From Gammaproteobacteria bacterium (GTDB lineage Bacteria > Pseudomonadota > Gammaproteobacteria > HK1): 19,563 nucleotides of DNA. The notes below the pieces were generated by a model that worked only from the letters and a program-made list of their open reading frames with translations, did no database searches and had not been told where the DNA came from. Of this stretch, positions 1 through 7,928 are shown piece by piece. Each line of letters opens with the position of its first letter. Within the stretch, counting starts at the first letter, position 1. The translations under genes were made by a program, and so were the position numbers. The stretch is taken from NCBI GenBank assembly GCA_020444775.1, contig JAGRHX010000704.1:1-19563 (forward strand), written 5' to 3'.

Positions 1-8
1 CGCGCCTG

Positions 9-163
9 AGGAAACGCTGATTTATCAGCGTTTCCTGTGTGGCACAGGGATGTGCCACCGAAGTCGACGACGTAAGTCGTCGACTTCGTGAGCAAAGCGG
101 AAATCGCATTTTCGCTTTGCGATGCTGATCTATTCCATGGGATTCATTCCATGGATGGAATAG
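9..163. repeat. Cluster of five consecutive hairpin-forming inverted repeats
   Basis: Five different inverted repeats follow one another with almost no spacer. (1) 9-20 pairs with 25-36, a perfect 12-bp stem with a TTTA loop. (2) 39-46 pairs with 51-58, a perfect 8-bp stem with a GGGA loop. (3) 59-71 pairs with 76-88, a perfect 13-bp stem with a GTAA loop. (4) 92-103 pairs with 109-120, a 12-bp stem with one G-T wobble and a 5-nt loop. (5) 130-138 pairs with 155-163, a 9-bp stem whose loop holds two CCATGG palindromes, with ATTCCATGG repeated at 132-140 and 146-154. The stems differ in sequence, so this is not one repeat copied. None is followed by a clear T-run on either strand, so simple Rho-independent termination is not obvious. 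The block sits just downstream of the minus-strand hydroxylase gene. It could act in mRNA 3'-end protection, Rho-independent-like termination or recombination; function unknown. Confidence 0.85.
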
Positions 164-168
164 GCCTT

Positions 169-178
169 TCCCTAGGGA
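169..178. repeat. 10-bp perfect palindrome overlapping the hydroxylase stop codon
   Basis: TCCCTAGGGA is a perfect palindrome that contains the TAG stop of the minus-strand gene (174-172). It continues the series of palindromes at 9-163. It may be chance or the last element of that cluster. Confidence 0.5.
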
Positions 179-846
179 TCGACCCACATCCGGTGCAGAT
201 TCTCACAGACGTTGACCAACGACTGGCGTGGCAGCGAGGCCACCGGCTCGCGCTCCTCGATCCAGCTGCGTACCTTCTGCAGCTCGAACAGCAGCCAGCG
301 CTTCTGCGCGTCGCGTACCAGGCTCTCCATCCACAGGATGCAGGCGCGGCGCTCGCCGCGGGTCACCGGTTGCACCCGGTGCACGAAGTAGGTCGGGTAG
401 AAGATCGCGCTGCCTGCGGCCAGCTTGAAGCGCGCGTCGCCGTGATCGCTGCGTATGCACAGCTCGCCGCCGTCGTAGCTGTCCGGGTCGTCCAGGAAGA
501 TCGTGCACGAGATGTCGCAGCGGAAGAATCGATCGTTGCTCCAACCCAGGTGCGCGTCGGTGTGGTCGCCGTAGGTCTCGCCCGGTCCATACACGTTCAG
601 CAACGGTGCGCTCACTACCTTGGGCTGCAGGGCGAAGCTCAGATATTCCTTGCGATTCAGCGCCTCCATGATCCGCGCCCGGATCTCCTTGCCACGCCCA
701 CCCGGCAGCAGCTGGCGGTTGTTCTTGACCTGCTTCAGATCGCCTTCCGCGGTATCCGCGCCCTGCTGCACCGGCAGCTCGGCATACAGACCACGCAGGA
801 AGCGCAGCTCGTCCTCGGTCATCAAATCGTCGGCGATGAGAATCAT
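172..846 (-). CDS. piuC: PKHD-type Fe(II)/2-oxoglutarate-dependent hydroxylase (PiuC/YbiX family)
   Basis: Predicted 224-residue cytoplasmic oxygenase of the PiuC/YbiX family. These are non-haem iron enzymes of the prolyl-4-hydroxylase type, often linked to iron uptake; the substrate is generally unknown. The iron triad is visible: H95 and D97 in GDHTDAH and H156 in YFVHRV. R166 in TRGERR is placed to bind 2-oxoglutarate. Family motifs KNNRQL (41-46) and DDPDSYDGGEL (119-129) are present, and the length matches the usual 220-230. The ATG at 846 is chosen because conserved sequence begins there (MILIADDLM) and a GAGG lies 7 nt upstream. The frame stays open to 1164 but that extension looks non-coding. 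It is transcribed away from the pilus operon. No TonB receptor lies beside it, so an iron role is not supported locally. Confidence 0.93.
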   Translation of the reverse strand: MILIADDLMTEDELRFLRGLYAELPVQQGADTAEGDLKQVKNNRQLLPGGRGKEIRARIMEALNRKEYLSFALQPKVVSAPLLNVYGPGETYGDHTDAHLGWSNDRFFRCDISCTIFLDDPDSYDGGELCIRSDHGDARFKLAAGSAIFYPTYFVHRVQPVTRGERRACILWMESLVRDAQKRWLLFELQKVRSWIEEREPVASLPRQSLVNVCENLHRMWVDP

Positions 847-1136
847 GTTGCAACCTCGCAGCGTGCCCGTCCGCATCCCGGGCCCGGCGGACCCGGGGCG
901 TGATTCGCAGTGTACCGATCCCGCCTGGCCGGGTGGAGCCGCGCCGGCGTTTGGGCTGCCCGAGGTCAAGCCCGGTCGCGTCTGCGCACCGGCGCAGGCG
1001 AGGTGTGAACGTGCGCACAGTTCGCCATGCCGGAGCCCCGTTTTCGGGACGCTGGCCGACTTCTGGGGTACTCCGGCTGCTGGCGACGGATGACCGGCAA
1101 TCAAGCGCCTTGCGATCCTGCCGACAATGAGAGCCG
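847..1136. other. Divergent intergenic region between hydroxylase and histidine kinase genes
   Basis: This 290-bp non-coding stretch must hold the promoters of both divergent genes. I found no convincing -35/-10 pair on either strand. Visible structure: a 6-bp hairpin (CTGCGC at 982-987 with GCGCAG at 992-997) and the 8-bp palindrome GTGCGCAC at 1011-1018. The palindrome is bracketed by GAAC and GTTC, an operator-like arrangement, but nothing identifies a regulator. Confidence 0.4.
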
Positions 1137-3017
1137 ATGTCCGAGCAAGCCATACCCTCACCACGTCTGCAGTTCACCGGTCTGCCCACCGTGGGCAACT
1201 GGACGACGCCGCTCGTGCTGATGGTCATCATCTCACTCGGCGCCTGGCTGGTGCACGAGCTGCACGCCGCACGTCTCACCCAGCTTCGCAGTCAGGGCAG
1301 CAATCTGGCGCGCATGCTCAGTCGGGTGCCGGCCGGTGAGCTGCTGGCGGCGAATGGCCACAGCCCGACCCTGGACCTGCTGCGCCACCTGCAGGGCAAC
1401 CCGGATTTCGCCTATGGCCTGGTGGTGGCTCCCGACGGTCGGCGCCTTGCCGGGGCCGAACGCGACGGCGTCGTCGTGCCGGTGGCACCGATCAGCGATC
1501 GGCCGAGCGACTGGTTCGAGGAACGTTCCCTGGACGCGAGCACGGACGGCACACGCTATCGTGAGTTCACCGCGCCTTTGCTCGAGAGCGGCGACCTGGT
1601 CGGCATGATCCGGGTTGGCTACCGCGAGCCCGGTCTGCTCGATTGCGTTGCCGCGCTGTCTCCGGTCAGCAGCATGGTGCTGCCGGTGTTCCTGCTCGCG
1701 CCGCTGGTGTACCTGATGCTCAGGCGCGAGCTGCGTCCGATGCGACTGGCCAACGAGCGGCTGCGCGAGGCGGTGCAGGCGCAGCTCGCGCGACCGGATG
1801 AGACGCCACCGCTGAACCTGCAGCTCAGCGGCGAGGGTGGGGCCTTGTTGAGCAATCTCAACACCTTGCTCGGCGAGCTGCACGCCCGCCTGCAGCAGGC
1901 CGACGAGGCGCGGATCTCGATGGATGCGCGTGGCAAGGCCTTGATGTTCAAGAACGCACGCATGGAAGGTGTGCTGCAGTCGTTGCCCGACGGCCTGCTG
2001 GTGCTCGACCGTGCCGGCGAGCCGGTGTTCGCCAACGACCAGTTCGCACGCCTGCTGCACGTCGAGCCGGACCGGGTGCGCACTCAGCGACCGGTGAGCT
2101 GGTGTCGGGAATCCGAGCTGGGCTCGCTGCTCGCGGCCTGCGATCTGACCCGCCAGCAGCGGGTCATGGGCATGGTCGAGTTCTCGCCGGACGAGCGACC
2201 CGACCGGCGTCTGACCGCCACCGCGCACCCGCTGTTCGCGAGTCGGGACGACGTGGAGCCCGCCGGCACCCTCCTGACCCTGGTCGATACCACGCGTGAG
2301 AACTTCGCCCGGCAGGCGCGCAAGGATCTGATCGCCCAGCTGGCACACGAGCTGAAGACGCCGCTGCACGTCATCGGCATGTACGGCGAGATGCTGCTCG
2401 AGGACGAGGGTGACGATCAGGGTTTCCGCCTCGAGGCCGCCAACCTCATCAATGACCAGGTCGAGCGGATCAGCGCGCTGATCAACAACATGCTCTCCCT
2501 GGCGCGGCTGGAGAGCGGCAACCTGAGATTGAATCGCAGTCGTCTGCGCATCGAGGACCTGCTCGAAGACATCCGTGCCAGCCTGAGCGGTGCGGCCGAG
2601 GAGCAGTCCTTGGAGATCGGGCTCGAGGTCCCCCAGCAGCTGCCCTACATCAGCGTCGACAAGGAGCTGTTGCGGGTGGCGGTCAACAATCTCGCCACGA
2701 ATGCGATCAAGTACAACAAGCCGGGCGGCCGCGTGACCATCGGCGCCCGCGAGAGCGATGAGGCCATCGTGCTGTTCGTGGCCGATACCGGTCTGGGGAT
2801 CCCCTCGGACAAGCACGAGGCGGTGTTCGAGAAGTTCCTGCGGCTGGAGGACGATCCCGGCGTGCAGGCCAAGGGTCATGGGCTGGGGCTGTCCCTGGCC
2901 AAGGAGATCGTCGAGCTGCATCTGGGACGGATCGAGCTCGACAGTGTGCCCGGTCAGGGCAGCGAGTTCCGCATCCGTCTGCCCAAGACCCCGTTGCTGA
3001 TGAAGATTGGAGTCTGA
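1137..3017 (+). CDS. Membrane-bound sensor histidine kinase with PAS-like domain
   Basis: A 626-residue sensor kinase. Membrane segments lie at about 24-42 and 178-196 and bracket a roughly 135-residue periplasmic sensor region. A juxtamembrane helical linker follows, then a PAS-like domain (about 275-385, with LPDGLLVLDRAGEPVFAN). The HisKA phosphoacceptor is H404 in AHELKTPL. The HATPase domain has the N box NNLATNAIKYN (517-527), G1 DTGLGIP (550-556), the F box and G2 GHGLGLSLAKE (580-590), so the enzyme should be catalytically intact. The ATG at 1137 is preceded by a weak GAGAG. The stop overlaps the leader of the response regulator gene, whose ATG follows 1 nt later, so the two almost certainly form a two-component pair. 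The signal sensed is unknown. Co-orientation with the pilus genes suggests it regulates them. Confidence 0.93.
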   Translation: MSEQAIPSPRLQFTGLPTVGNWTTPLVLMVIISLGAWLVHELHAARLTQLRSQGSNLARMLSRVPAGELLAANGHSPTLDLLRHLQGNPDFAYGLVVAPDGRRLAGAERDGVVVPVAPISDRPSDWFEERSLDASTDGTRYREFTAPLLESGDLVGMIRVGYREPGLLDCVAALSPVSSMVLPVFLLAPLVYLMLRRELRPMRLANERLREAVQAQLARPDETPPLNLQLSGEGGALLSNLNTLLGELHARLQQADEARISMDARGKALMFKNARMEGVLQSLPDGLLVLDRAGEPVFANDQFARLLHVEPDRVRTQRPVSWCRESELGSLLAACDLTRQQRVMGMVEFSPDERPDRRLTATAHPLFASRDDVEPAGTLLTLVDTTRENFARQARKDLIAQLAHELKTPLHVIGMYGEMLLEDEGDDQGFRLEAANLINDQVERISALINNMLSLARLESGNLRLNRSRLRIEDLLEDIRASLSGAAEEQSLEIGLEVPQQLPYISVDKELLRVAVNNLATNAIKYNKPGGRVTIGARESDEAIVLFVADTGLGIPSDKHEAVFEKFLRLEDDPGVQAKGHGLGLSLAKEIVELHLGRIELDSVPGQGSEFRIRLPKTPLLMKIGV

Positions 3018-3018
3018 T

Positions 3019-3546
3019 ATGCCGCGTGTGCTGGTGGTGGATGACGAGCCACATATTACCCGTGTCTTGAAGATGGGACTGAGCAAGCATGGCTATGAGG
3101 TGGTGGTGGCCTATGACGGAGAACAGGCGCAAGCGCGGCTCGAAGAGCAACACTTCGATGTCGTCATCACCGATTTGAACATGCCGCGTGTCGACGGTGA
3201 GGATCTTTGTCGATCGTGCGTGAGCAACAAGCGGACCCGGCCACGTCTGGTGATGATGGTCACAGGTCGGAGCGAGTCGATGCAAGGTGACTGGCTGAGC
3301 GACAGTGTCGCTTTCCGGCTGCTGGAGAAACCGGTCAGTCTGCGCGTGCTGCTCAAGCACCTCGGCGAGTTCTTCCCGCAAACGGAGCCTACGGCCGGGA
3401 TCGGCACCGAGTCACGCGCGGTACGACCAGCGACGCGGCACGCAGCAGCGAAGCTGCGCATGCAATCCGCCGGTATCGACCCGAAGCTGGCCGGTCGGCC
3501 ACTGGGTGACCCACCGGCGGGAGATCCGCCCGTTGGGCTGGACTGA
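3019..3546 (+). CDS. Single-domain response regulator (CheY-like receiver with C-terminal tail)
   Basis: A 175-residue protein with one receiver domain (1-120) and no DNA-binding or enzymatic output. The acidic pocket is D8/D9, the phosphoacceptor is D52 in VITDLNMP, and the switch residues T82 (MMVTG) and K104 (LLEKP) are present, so phosphorylation by the preceding kinase is expected. Residues 121-175 form a tail rich in Gly, Pro, Arg and Ala with no recognisable fold. The ATG at 3019 has GGAG 6 nt upstream; a TTG at 3007 lies inside the kinase gene and is less likely. Ten bases separate the stop from the GGDEF-EAL gene. With no output domain it probably acts by protein contact, perhaps on that neighbour or on the pilus motor (inference). 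Confidence 0.9.
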   Translation: MPRVLVVDDEPHITRVLKMGLSKHGYEVVVAYDGEQAQARLEEQHFDVVITDLNMPRVDGEDLCRSCVSNKRTRPRLVMMVTGRSESMQGDWLSDSVAFRLLEKPVSLRVLLKHLGEFFPQTEPTAGIGTESRAVRPATRHAAAKLRMQSAGIDPKLAGRPLGDPPAGDPPVGLD

Positions 3547-3556
3547 GCGACCGATA

Positions 3557-5857
3557 ATGGATGCCGCGCAAAGCACAGTCGTTGCCGGGGAGATGGACCT
3601 GGAGCGCTATGCGGCGCTGATCGGTGCCGGTCTTGGAGGTATTGCCCACGTCGCGCTGTGCAGTAGCGAGGGCGTGCTGCTCAACTGCACGCGCGCCACG
3701 GGCGAGGATCGGATTGCGCAGCTGGTGATCGCGCTCAAGGAGAACGTCGGCACCGCGCAGGGTGGTGCGTCTGAGCTGCGGCTGTGGGTCGAGTCGGGTG
3801 TCTGGCGATGTCTTGCCCCGCTACACGACGTGTCGTCGACGTGTATCGGCTGGATGGCCGCGGAGTTCGAGACCGCTGGCGGTGCCGCAGCTCGCGGCAC
3901 GGTCTCGGCGCTGGCCGCTGAGCCCGGCGAGCGTGACCGCGCCTTGCTGGAGTCGGTGACCCGGACACTCGAGCACGAGCTGCGGCTGATGGTCGAGGTG
4001 ACCGGGCTCGCCGACCAGCTCGGTGCCAGCTACGAGCAGCTCAATCTGCTCTACGACATCGATGTGCGGGCGCCGCGCTCACAGCAATCCACCGACGTCC
4101 AGGGTCTGCGCAAGCTGCTCAACTCGATGCTTTCCTTCTTGGACATCACCGCGGTGATCATGGAGTCACCCGGCGATCGTCTGCTGATCTCGGTGGGCAC
4201 CGATCGCAACGTCGACGTGCGCAGCAGCTGGCGCAGCGCCTGGGAGCGCGCGCGCCCGGCGATCCTGCCGACCCTGGAGAGCAGCGAGAGCACGCTGCGT
4301 ATCGAGCATCTCTCCATCGACCCCCGCTACGCCGGGTTGACGGCGATTGGCCGGCGCATGATCTGCGTGCCCATCCGCATCGAGGCCGGCGGTGCGATGG
4401 GGGTGCTGGCAGTGTTCTCCTCGCGCGAGCAGAGTCCGCTGGACAGCCCCGAGCGGCGGCTGATCGAGCTGATAGCCGAGCAGATAGCCGGGGTGCTGGG
4501 CAGCTTCAGGGACAAGCTGACCGGTCTGTACAACCGGCAGGGCTTCCTGCAGTGCAAGAGCATGTTACGGCCGACCAACGGCGGTGCCAGCGGCACCTTG
4601 ATCTACATCGACGTCGATCAGCTGATGGTGGTCAACGAAACCTGTGGCTACTCGGCGGGTGACGAGCTGCTGCGTCAGATCTCGACGCTGATCACCCAGC
4701 AGGTTCGGGAAGAGGACATCTGTGCACGGGTGATGGCCGACGAGTTCGCGGTGCTGGTCACCAGCACCGCCGAAGGCGTGGGCGAGCGGGTCGCGGAGAA
4801 GATCCGCGCCGAGATCGAAGGCCACCGATTCTACTGGCACGAGAAGCTGTTCAATCCGACCGTGACCATCGGCGTGGTGGACCTGGTTGACACCGATTTG
4901 GAGGCGGCCCTGTCCAACGGCGAGACCGCCGCGCAGGTCGCAAAGAGTGCGGGTGGTAATCGGGTCTGGAAGTTCACCGGCGACGATGGCGCGATGGTCC
5001 TGCATCACGGCCAGATGCAGTGGATCCCGGTCATCAACCGGGCCCTGAGCAACGACGAGTTCGTGCTCTACGCGCAACCCATCGTGCCAATCCGGCCGGA
5101 CTCCAACGAGCCACGGCATCTGGAGATCCTGCTGCGTCTGCGCGAGCAGAGCGGCGAGCTGATCTCGCCCTTCGTGTTCATCGGCGCGGCCGAGCGCTAC
5201 CAGCTGATGGGACGGGTGGACCGCTGGGTGATCGCCCACGCCATGCAGGCGGCGGCCCGCCATCCGGAGCTGTTCGAGGCCGGTGGTCAGGTCATGAGCA
5301 TCAATCTCTCCGGTCTGTCACTGAGCGATCCGACCCTGCTCGACCATATCGACGCGTGTGTCAGGGACAGCGGTCTGCCCAGCAGCGCGTTCTGCTTCGA
5401 GATCACCGAGACCGCGACCATCTCCCATCTGAGTGACGCGGTCACCCTGATCCGGCGGCTCAAGGAGCGTGGTCATGGCTTCGCGTTGGACGACTTCGGC
5501 ACCGGTCTCAGCTCGCTGTCCTATCTGAAGCAGCTGCCGGTCGACTATCTGAAGATCGATGGCGCTTTCGTGCGCGGTCTGCTCTCGGACCGGATCAACG
5601 CGGCGATGGTCCGCTCGGTCACCGAGATGGCGAACGTGATGGAGCTGAAGACCATCGCCGAGTTCGTCGAGAACGCCGCGGTGCTGGCGCGTCTGCATGA
5701 GATCGGCGTGGACTTCGCGCAGGGCTACGGTATCGGTCGACCCGAGCCATTGAACGAGTATCTGGCGGCGCAGAGCAGAAGCCTGCTGCAGTCGCCATCG
5801 AACGACGCAGCCGCCGAGCCCGCTCTGTCGCGCACACGCATCGGCAACAGCGGCTGA
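3557..5857 (+). CDS. GAF - degenerate GGDEF - EAL protein (likely c-di-GMP phosphodiesterase)
   Basis: 766 residues, no membrane segment seen, so probably cytoplasmic. Order: N-terminal region (1-130), coiled-coil-like segment (about 130-165, ending SYEQLNLLYDI), GAF-like domain (about 170-315), GGDEF domain (320-475, starting DKLTGLYNRQGF) and EAL domain (490-735). The GGDEF signature reads MADEF (393-397), losing both glycines, so cyclase activity is doubtful. An RxxD (REED, 384-387) sits exactly five residues before it, as in c-di-GMP inhibitory sites. The EAL domain keeps its metal and catalytic residues: E523 (EIL), N583 (INLSG), E615 (EITET), D645-D646 (DDFGTG), K666, E702 (AEFVE) and Q722. 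It should hydrolyse c-di-GMP. The ATG at 3557 is chosen because the upstream open frame overlaps the response regulator; the SD is weak. It ends 11 nt before the STAS-ATPase gene. Confidence 0.92.
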   Translation: MDAAQSTVVAGEMDLERYAALIGAGLGGIAHVALCSSEGVLLNCTRATGEDRIAQLVIALKENVGTAQGGASELRLWVESGVWRCLAPLHDVSSTCIGWMAAEFETAGGAAARGTVSALAAEPGERDRALLESVTRTLEHELRLMVEVTGLADQLGASYEQLNLLYDIDVRAPRSQQSTDVQGLRKLLNSMLSFLDITAVIMESPGDRLLISVGTDRNVDVRSSWRSAWERARPAILPTLESSESTLRIEHLSIDPRYAGLTAIGRRMICVPIRIEAGGAMGVLAVFSSREQSPLDSPERRLIELIAEQIAGVLGSFRDKLTGLYNRQGFLQCKSMLRPTNGGASGTLIYIDVDQLMVVNETCGYSAGDELLRQISTLITQQVREEDICARVMADEFAVLVTSTAEGVGERVAEKIRAEIEGHRFYWHEKLFNPTVTIGVVDLVDTDLEAALSNGETAAQVAKSAGGNRVWKFTGDDGAMVLHHGQMQWIPVINRALSNDEFVLYAQPIVPIRPDSNEPRHLEILLRLREQSGELISPFVFIGAAERYQLMGRVDRWVIAHAMQAAARHPELFEAGGQVMSINLSGLSLSDPTLLDHIDACVRDSGLPSSAFCFEITETATISHLSDAVTLIRRLKERGHGFALDDFGTGLSSLSYLKQLPVDYLKIDGAFVRGLLSDRINAAMVRSVTEMANVMELKTIAEFVENAAVLARLHEIGVDFAQGYGIGRPEPLNEYLAAQSRSLLQSPSNDAAAEPALSRTRIGNSG

Positions 5858-5868
5858 GCACCGCCGGC

Positions 5869-7905
5869 ATGAGCTTTGCCTGCTCCACCATCGGTCTGTC
5901 CAAGTACGTCGCGCCGCCCGGGTCGCTGAACGACGAGGCCAGCGTGCTCGAGCTGCGCAAGGTACTGGAACCGCTGATTGCAGGCACTGAGAGCGATATC
6001 GTATTCGACTTCACCAATGTCGCGCTGATCTCGAGCACCGCGATCGAGGTGTTGCTCGATGCCCAGGACAACATGCTCCGTAACGGGGCGGGGATTCGCA
6101 CCGCGAATCTCTCGCCGGTCTTGAAGGATGTCTTCCGGGTGACGGGCATCCGTCGCTACTTCGCCGATCTGGACGACGATGTCGAGCATCCGGCGCGACC
6201 CGCCGACACGCGGCTGCTGGAGCCTGTGCCGCTCGGTGAACGACTGTTGCGCATGGGGCTGGTCACCGAGCAGCAGCTCGCCGAGGCGGTGGAGGTGCAA
6301 CGCGACAGCGGCAAGCGACTCGGTCAGGTGCTGGTCGAGCAGGCGCTGATCGACGAGACACAGCTCAACCAGGCGCTGGCCCAACAGTTCGGCGTCGAAG
6401 CCATCGCGCTACGTCAGGGCGCCTACGACGCCGCGGTTGCCCGCCAGCTCAGCTTCCGCCGTGCTCAGCAGCTTGGCTGTCTGCCGATGTTCAGGATCCG
6501 CGACACGGTGGTGCTGGCGGTGCCGGATCCGCAGGCGGTGCCGGTCATCGACCAGGTTGCCTCGGAGCTGGACGCGCGGATTCGTGTGGTGGTCGCGACC
6601 CGCGCCGAGATCGCCGATACCTTGAAGGTGGTGCACGACCGGGACGATGGTCTGGACGAGCTGATCGGCGGCCTGGACGTCAGCGGCGATCTGGAGGTCA
6701 TCGAGCACACGGTCGACGACGTCAAGGTCATCGACGAGCTGGCTTCCGGCAGCCCGGTGGTCAATCTGGTCAACGGCCTGGTGCAGAAGGCCGTGGCCAG
6801 CGGTGCCAGCGACATCCACATCGAGCCGTCACGCAAGAGCTCACGAGTCCGCTACCGGGTGGACGGTGTGCTGCACGAAGTGATGAACGTGCCGTTGGAC
6901 GTGCACCCGGCGATCGTCTCGCGTCTGAAGGTGCTGGCCAATCTGGACATCGCCGAGCGTCGGCTGCCGCAGGACGGGCGCATACAGGTGCAGACCAGGG
7001 GACGAGTCATCGACCTTCGTTTCAGCTCCCTGCCCGGGATCTTCGGCGAGAAGGTCGTGCTGCGTCTGCTCGACCGTGAGCGTTCGCTGGTCGACCTGGA
7101 CGAGCTCGGCATGAGCACCGACAACGTCGGGCGCTTCCGTTCGCTGCTGGCCCGCAGTCATGGGTTGATCCTGGTCACCGGTCCGACCGGGAGTGGCAAG
7201 ACCACCACGCTCTACGCGGCGATCCGACATCTGACCAGCGTCGAGAAGAGTATCGTCACCATCGAGGACCCCGTCGAGTACCAGCTGGACCTTATCAACC
7301 AGAATCAGGTCAACCCACGAATCGAGCTGACCTTCGCAACGCTGCTCAAACACGTTCTGCGGCAGGATCCGGACATCATCATGGTCGGCGAGATACGCGA
7401 ACGTGAGACCGCTGAGATCGCGGTGCAGGCGGCCCTCACCGGGCATCTGGTGCTGTCTACCCTGCACACCAACGACAGCGTCGGTGCCATCACCCGGATG
7501 CTGGACATGGGTATCGAGCCCTTCCTGCTGTCCTCGGCGTTGAGCGCGGTCGTAGCCCAACGGCTGGTGCGCACGGTCTGCGACGCGTGCAAGACCAGCT
7601 TTGTCGCGCCCAAGGACGCGTTGGCGGCCTATGGCGTGCCCGCGGATACCGGTATAAGGCTGGTGCGTGGGCGCGGTTGCACCGAATGTTTCGACTCCGG
7701 CTACCGTGGACGTCTTGCGATCCACGAGCTGCTGGAGTGTGGCACCTCGACCCAGCGCCTGATGATGAACAACCCGTCGCGTGAGGATCTTGGCGCCCAC
7801 ATTCGCGAGCTGGGTGTGAAGACACTGATGGACGCGGGGATTGCCCAGGCGCTGGCCGGTCGAACCACGGTGGAGGAGGTCGCCCGGGTCGTCTCGGCGG
7901 CCTGA
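5869..7905 (+). CDS. gspE: STAS-MshEN-GspE/PilB-family pilus assembly ATPase
   Basis: 678-residue motor ATPase of the GspE/PilB/MshE family, expected to drive pilin polymerisation from the cytoplasm. Residues 1-105 look like a STAS (anti-sigma antagonist-type) domain, with DFTNVALISSTAIEVLL aligning to the SpoIIAA phosphoserine loop and S55/S56 in place. Two MshEN-type motifs follow: LGERLLRMGLV...LAEAVEVQ (122-144) and RLGQVLVEQALI...LNQALAQQ (150-173). This fold binds c-di-GMP in MshE. The ATPase core has Walker A GPTGSGKTTT (438-447), an Asp box (DPVEY, 467-471), a Walker B region DIIMVGEIRERETAEIA (502-518) and a His box TGHLVLSTLHTND (524-536). A four-cysteine zinc site is formed by C571, C574, C604 and C607. 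It should be an active ATPase. The STAS fusion is unusual. The ATG at 5869 lacks a strong SD and probably relies on coupling to the gene 11 nt upstream. Confidence 0.93.
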   Translation: MSFACSTIGLSKYVAPPGSLNDEASVLELRKVLEPLIAGTESDIVFDFTNVALISSTAIEVLLDAQDNMLRNGAGIRTANLSPVLKDVFRVTGIRRYFADLDDDVEHPARPADTRLLEPVPLGERLLRMGLVTEQQLAEAVEVQRDSGKRLGQVLVEQALIDETQLNQALAQQFGVEAIALRQGAYDAAVARQLSFRRAQQLGCLPMFRIRDTVVLAVPDPQAVPVIDQVASELDARIRVVVATRAEIADTLKVVHDRDDGLDELIGGLDVSGDLEVIEHTVDDVKVIDELASGSPVVNLVNGLVQKAVASGASDIHIEPSRKSSRVRYRVDGVLHEVMNVPLDVHPAIVSRLKVLANLDIAERRLPQDGRIQVQTRGRVIDLRFSSLPGIFGEKVVLRLLDRERSLVDLDELGMSTDNVGRFRSLLARSHGLILVTGPTGSGKTTTLYAAIRHLTSVEKSIVTIEDPVEYQLDLINQNQVNPRIELTFATLLKHVLRQDPDIIMVGEIRERETAEIAVQAALTGHLVLSTLHTNDSVGAITRMLDMGIEPFLLSSALSAVVAQRLVRTVCDACKTSFVAPKDALAAYGVPADTGIRLVRGRGCTECFDSGYRGRLAIHELLECGTSTQRLMMNNPSREDLGAHIRELGVKTLMDAGIAQALAGRTTVEEVARVVSAA

Positions 7906-7928
7906 GCGAGCGGCGGGACGCAGCGGAC

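Noticed and set aside
63..176. Cloning linker or vector, because of paired SalI, NcoI, StuI and AvrII sites
   Set aside because: The sites are by-products of the many palindromes. Flanking DNA is natural and no vector sequence is seen.
88..903. 271-residue plus-strand open frame across the hydroxylase gene
   Set aside because: The minus strand encodes the full PKHD hydroxylase with its iron ligands; the plus frame has no recognisable sequence.
1233..3086. 617-residue antisense open frame opposite the histidine kinase
   Set aside because: It is a shadow of a GC-rich gene. The plus strand has complete, ordered kinase motifs; the antisense product is rich in Gln, His and Arg with no recognisable domain.
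3305..3556. Upstream extension of the GGDEF-EAL frame into the response regulator gene
   Set aside because: The extension is Ser/Arg/Cys-rich shadow sequence of the receiver gene. ATG 3557 lies 10 nt after that gene's stop and starts plausible protein.
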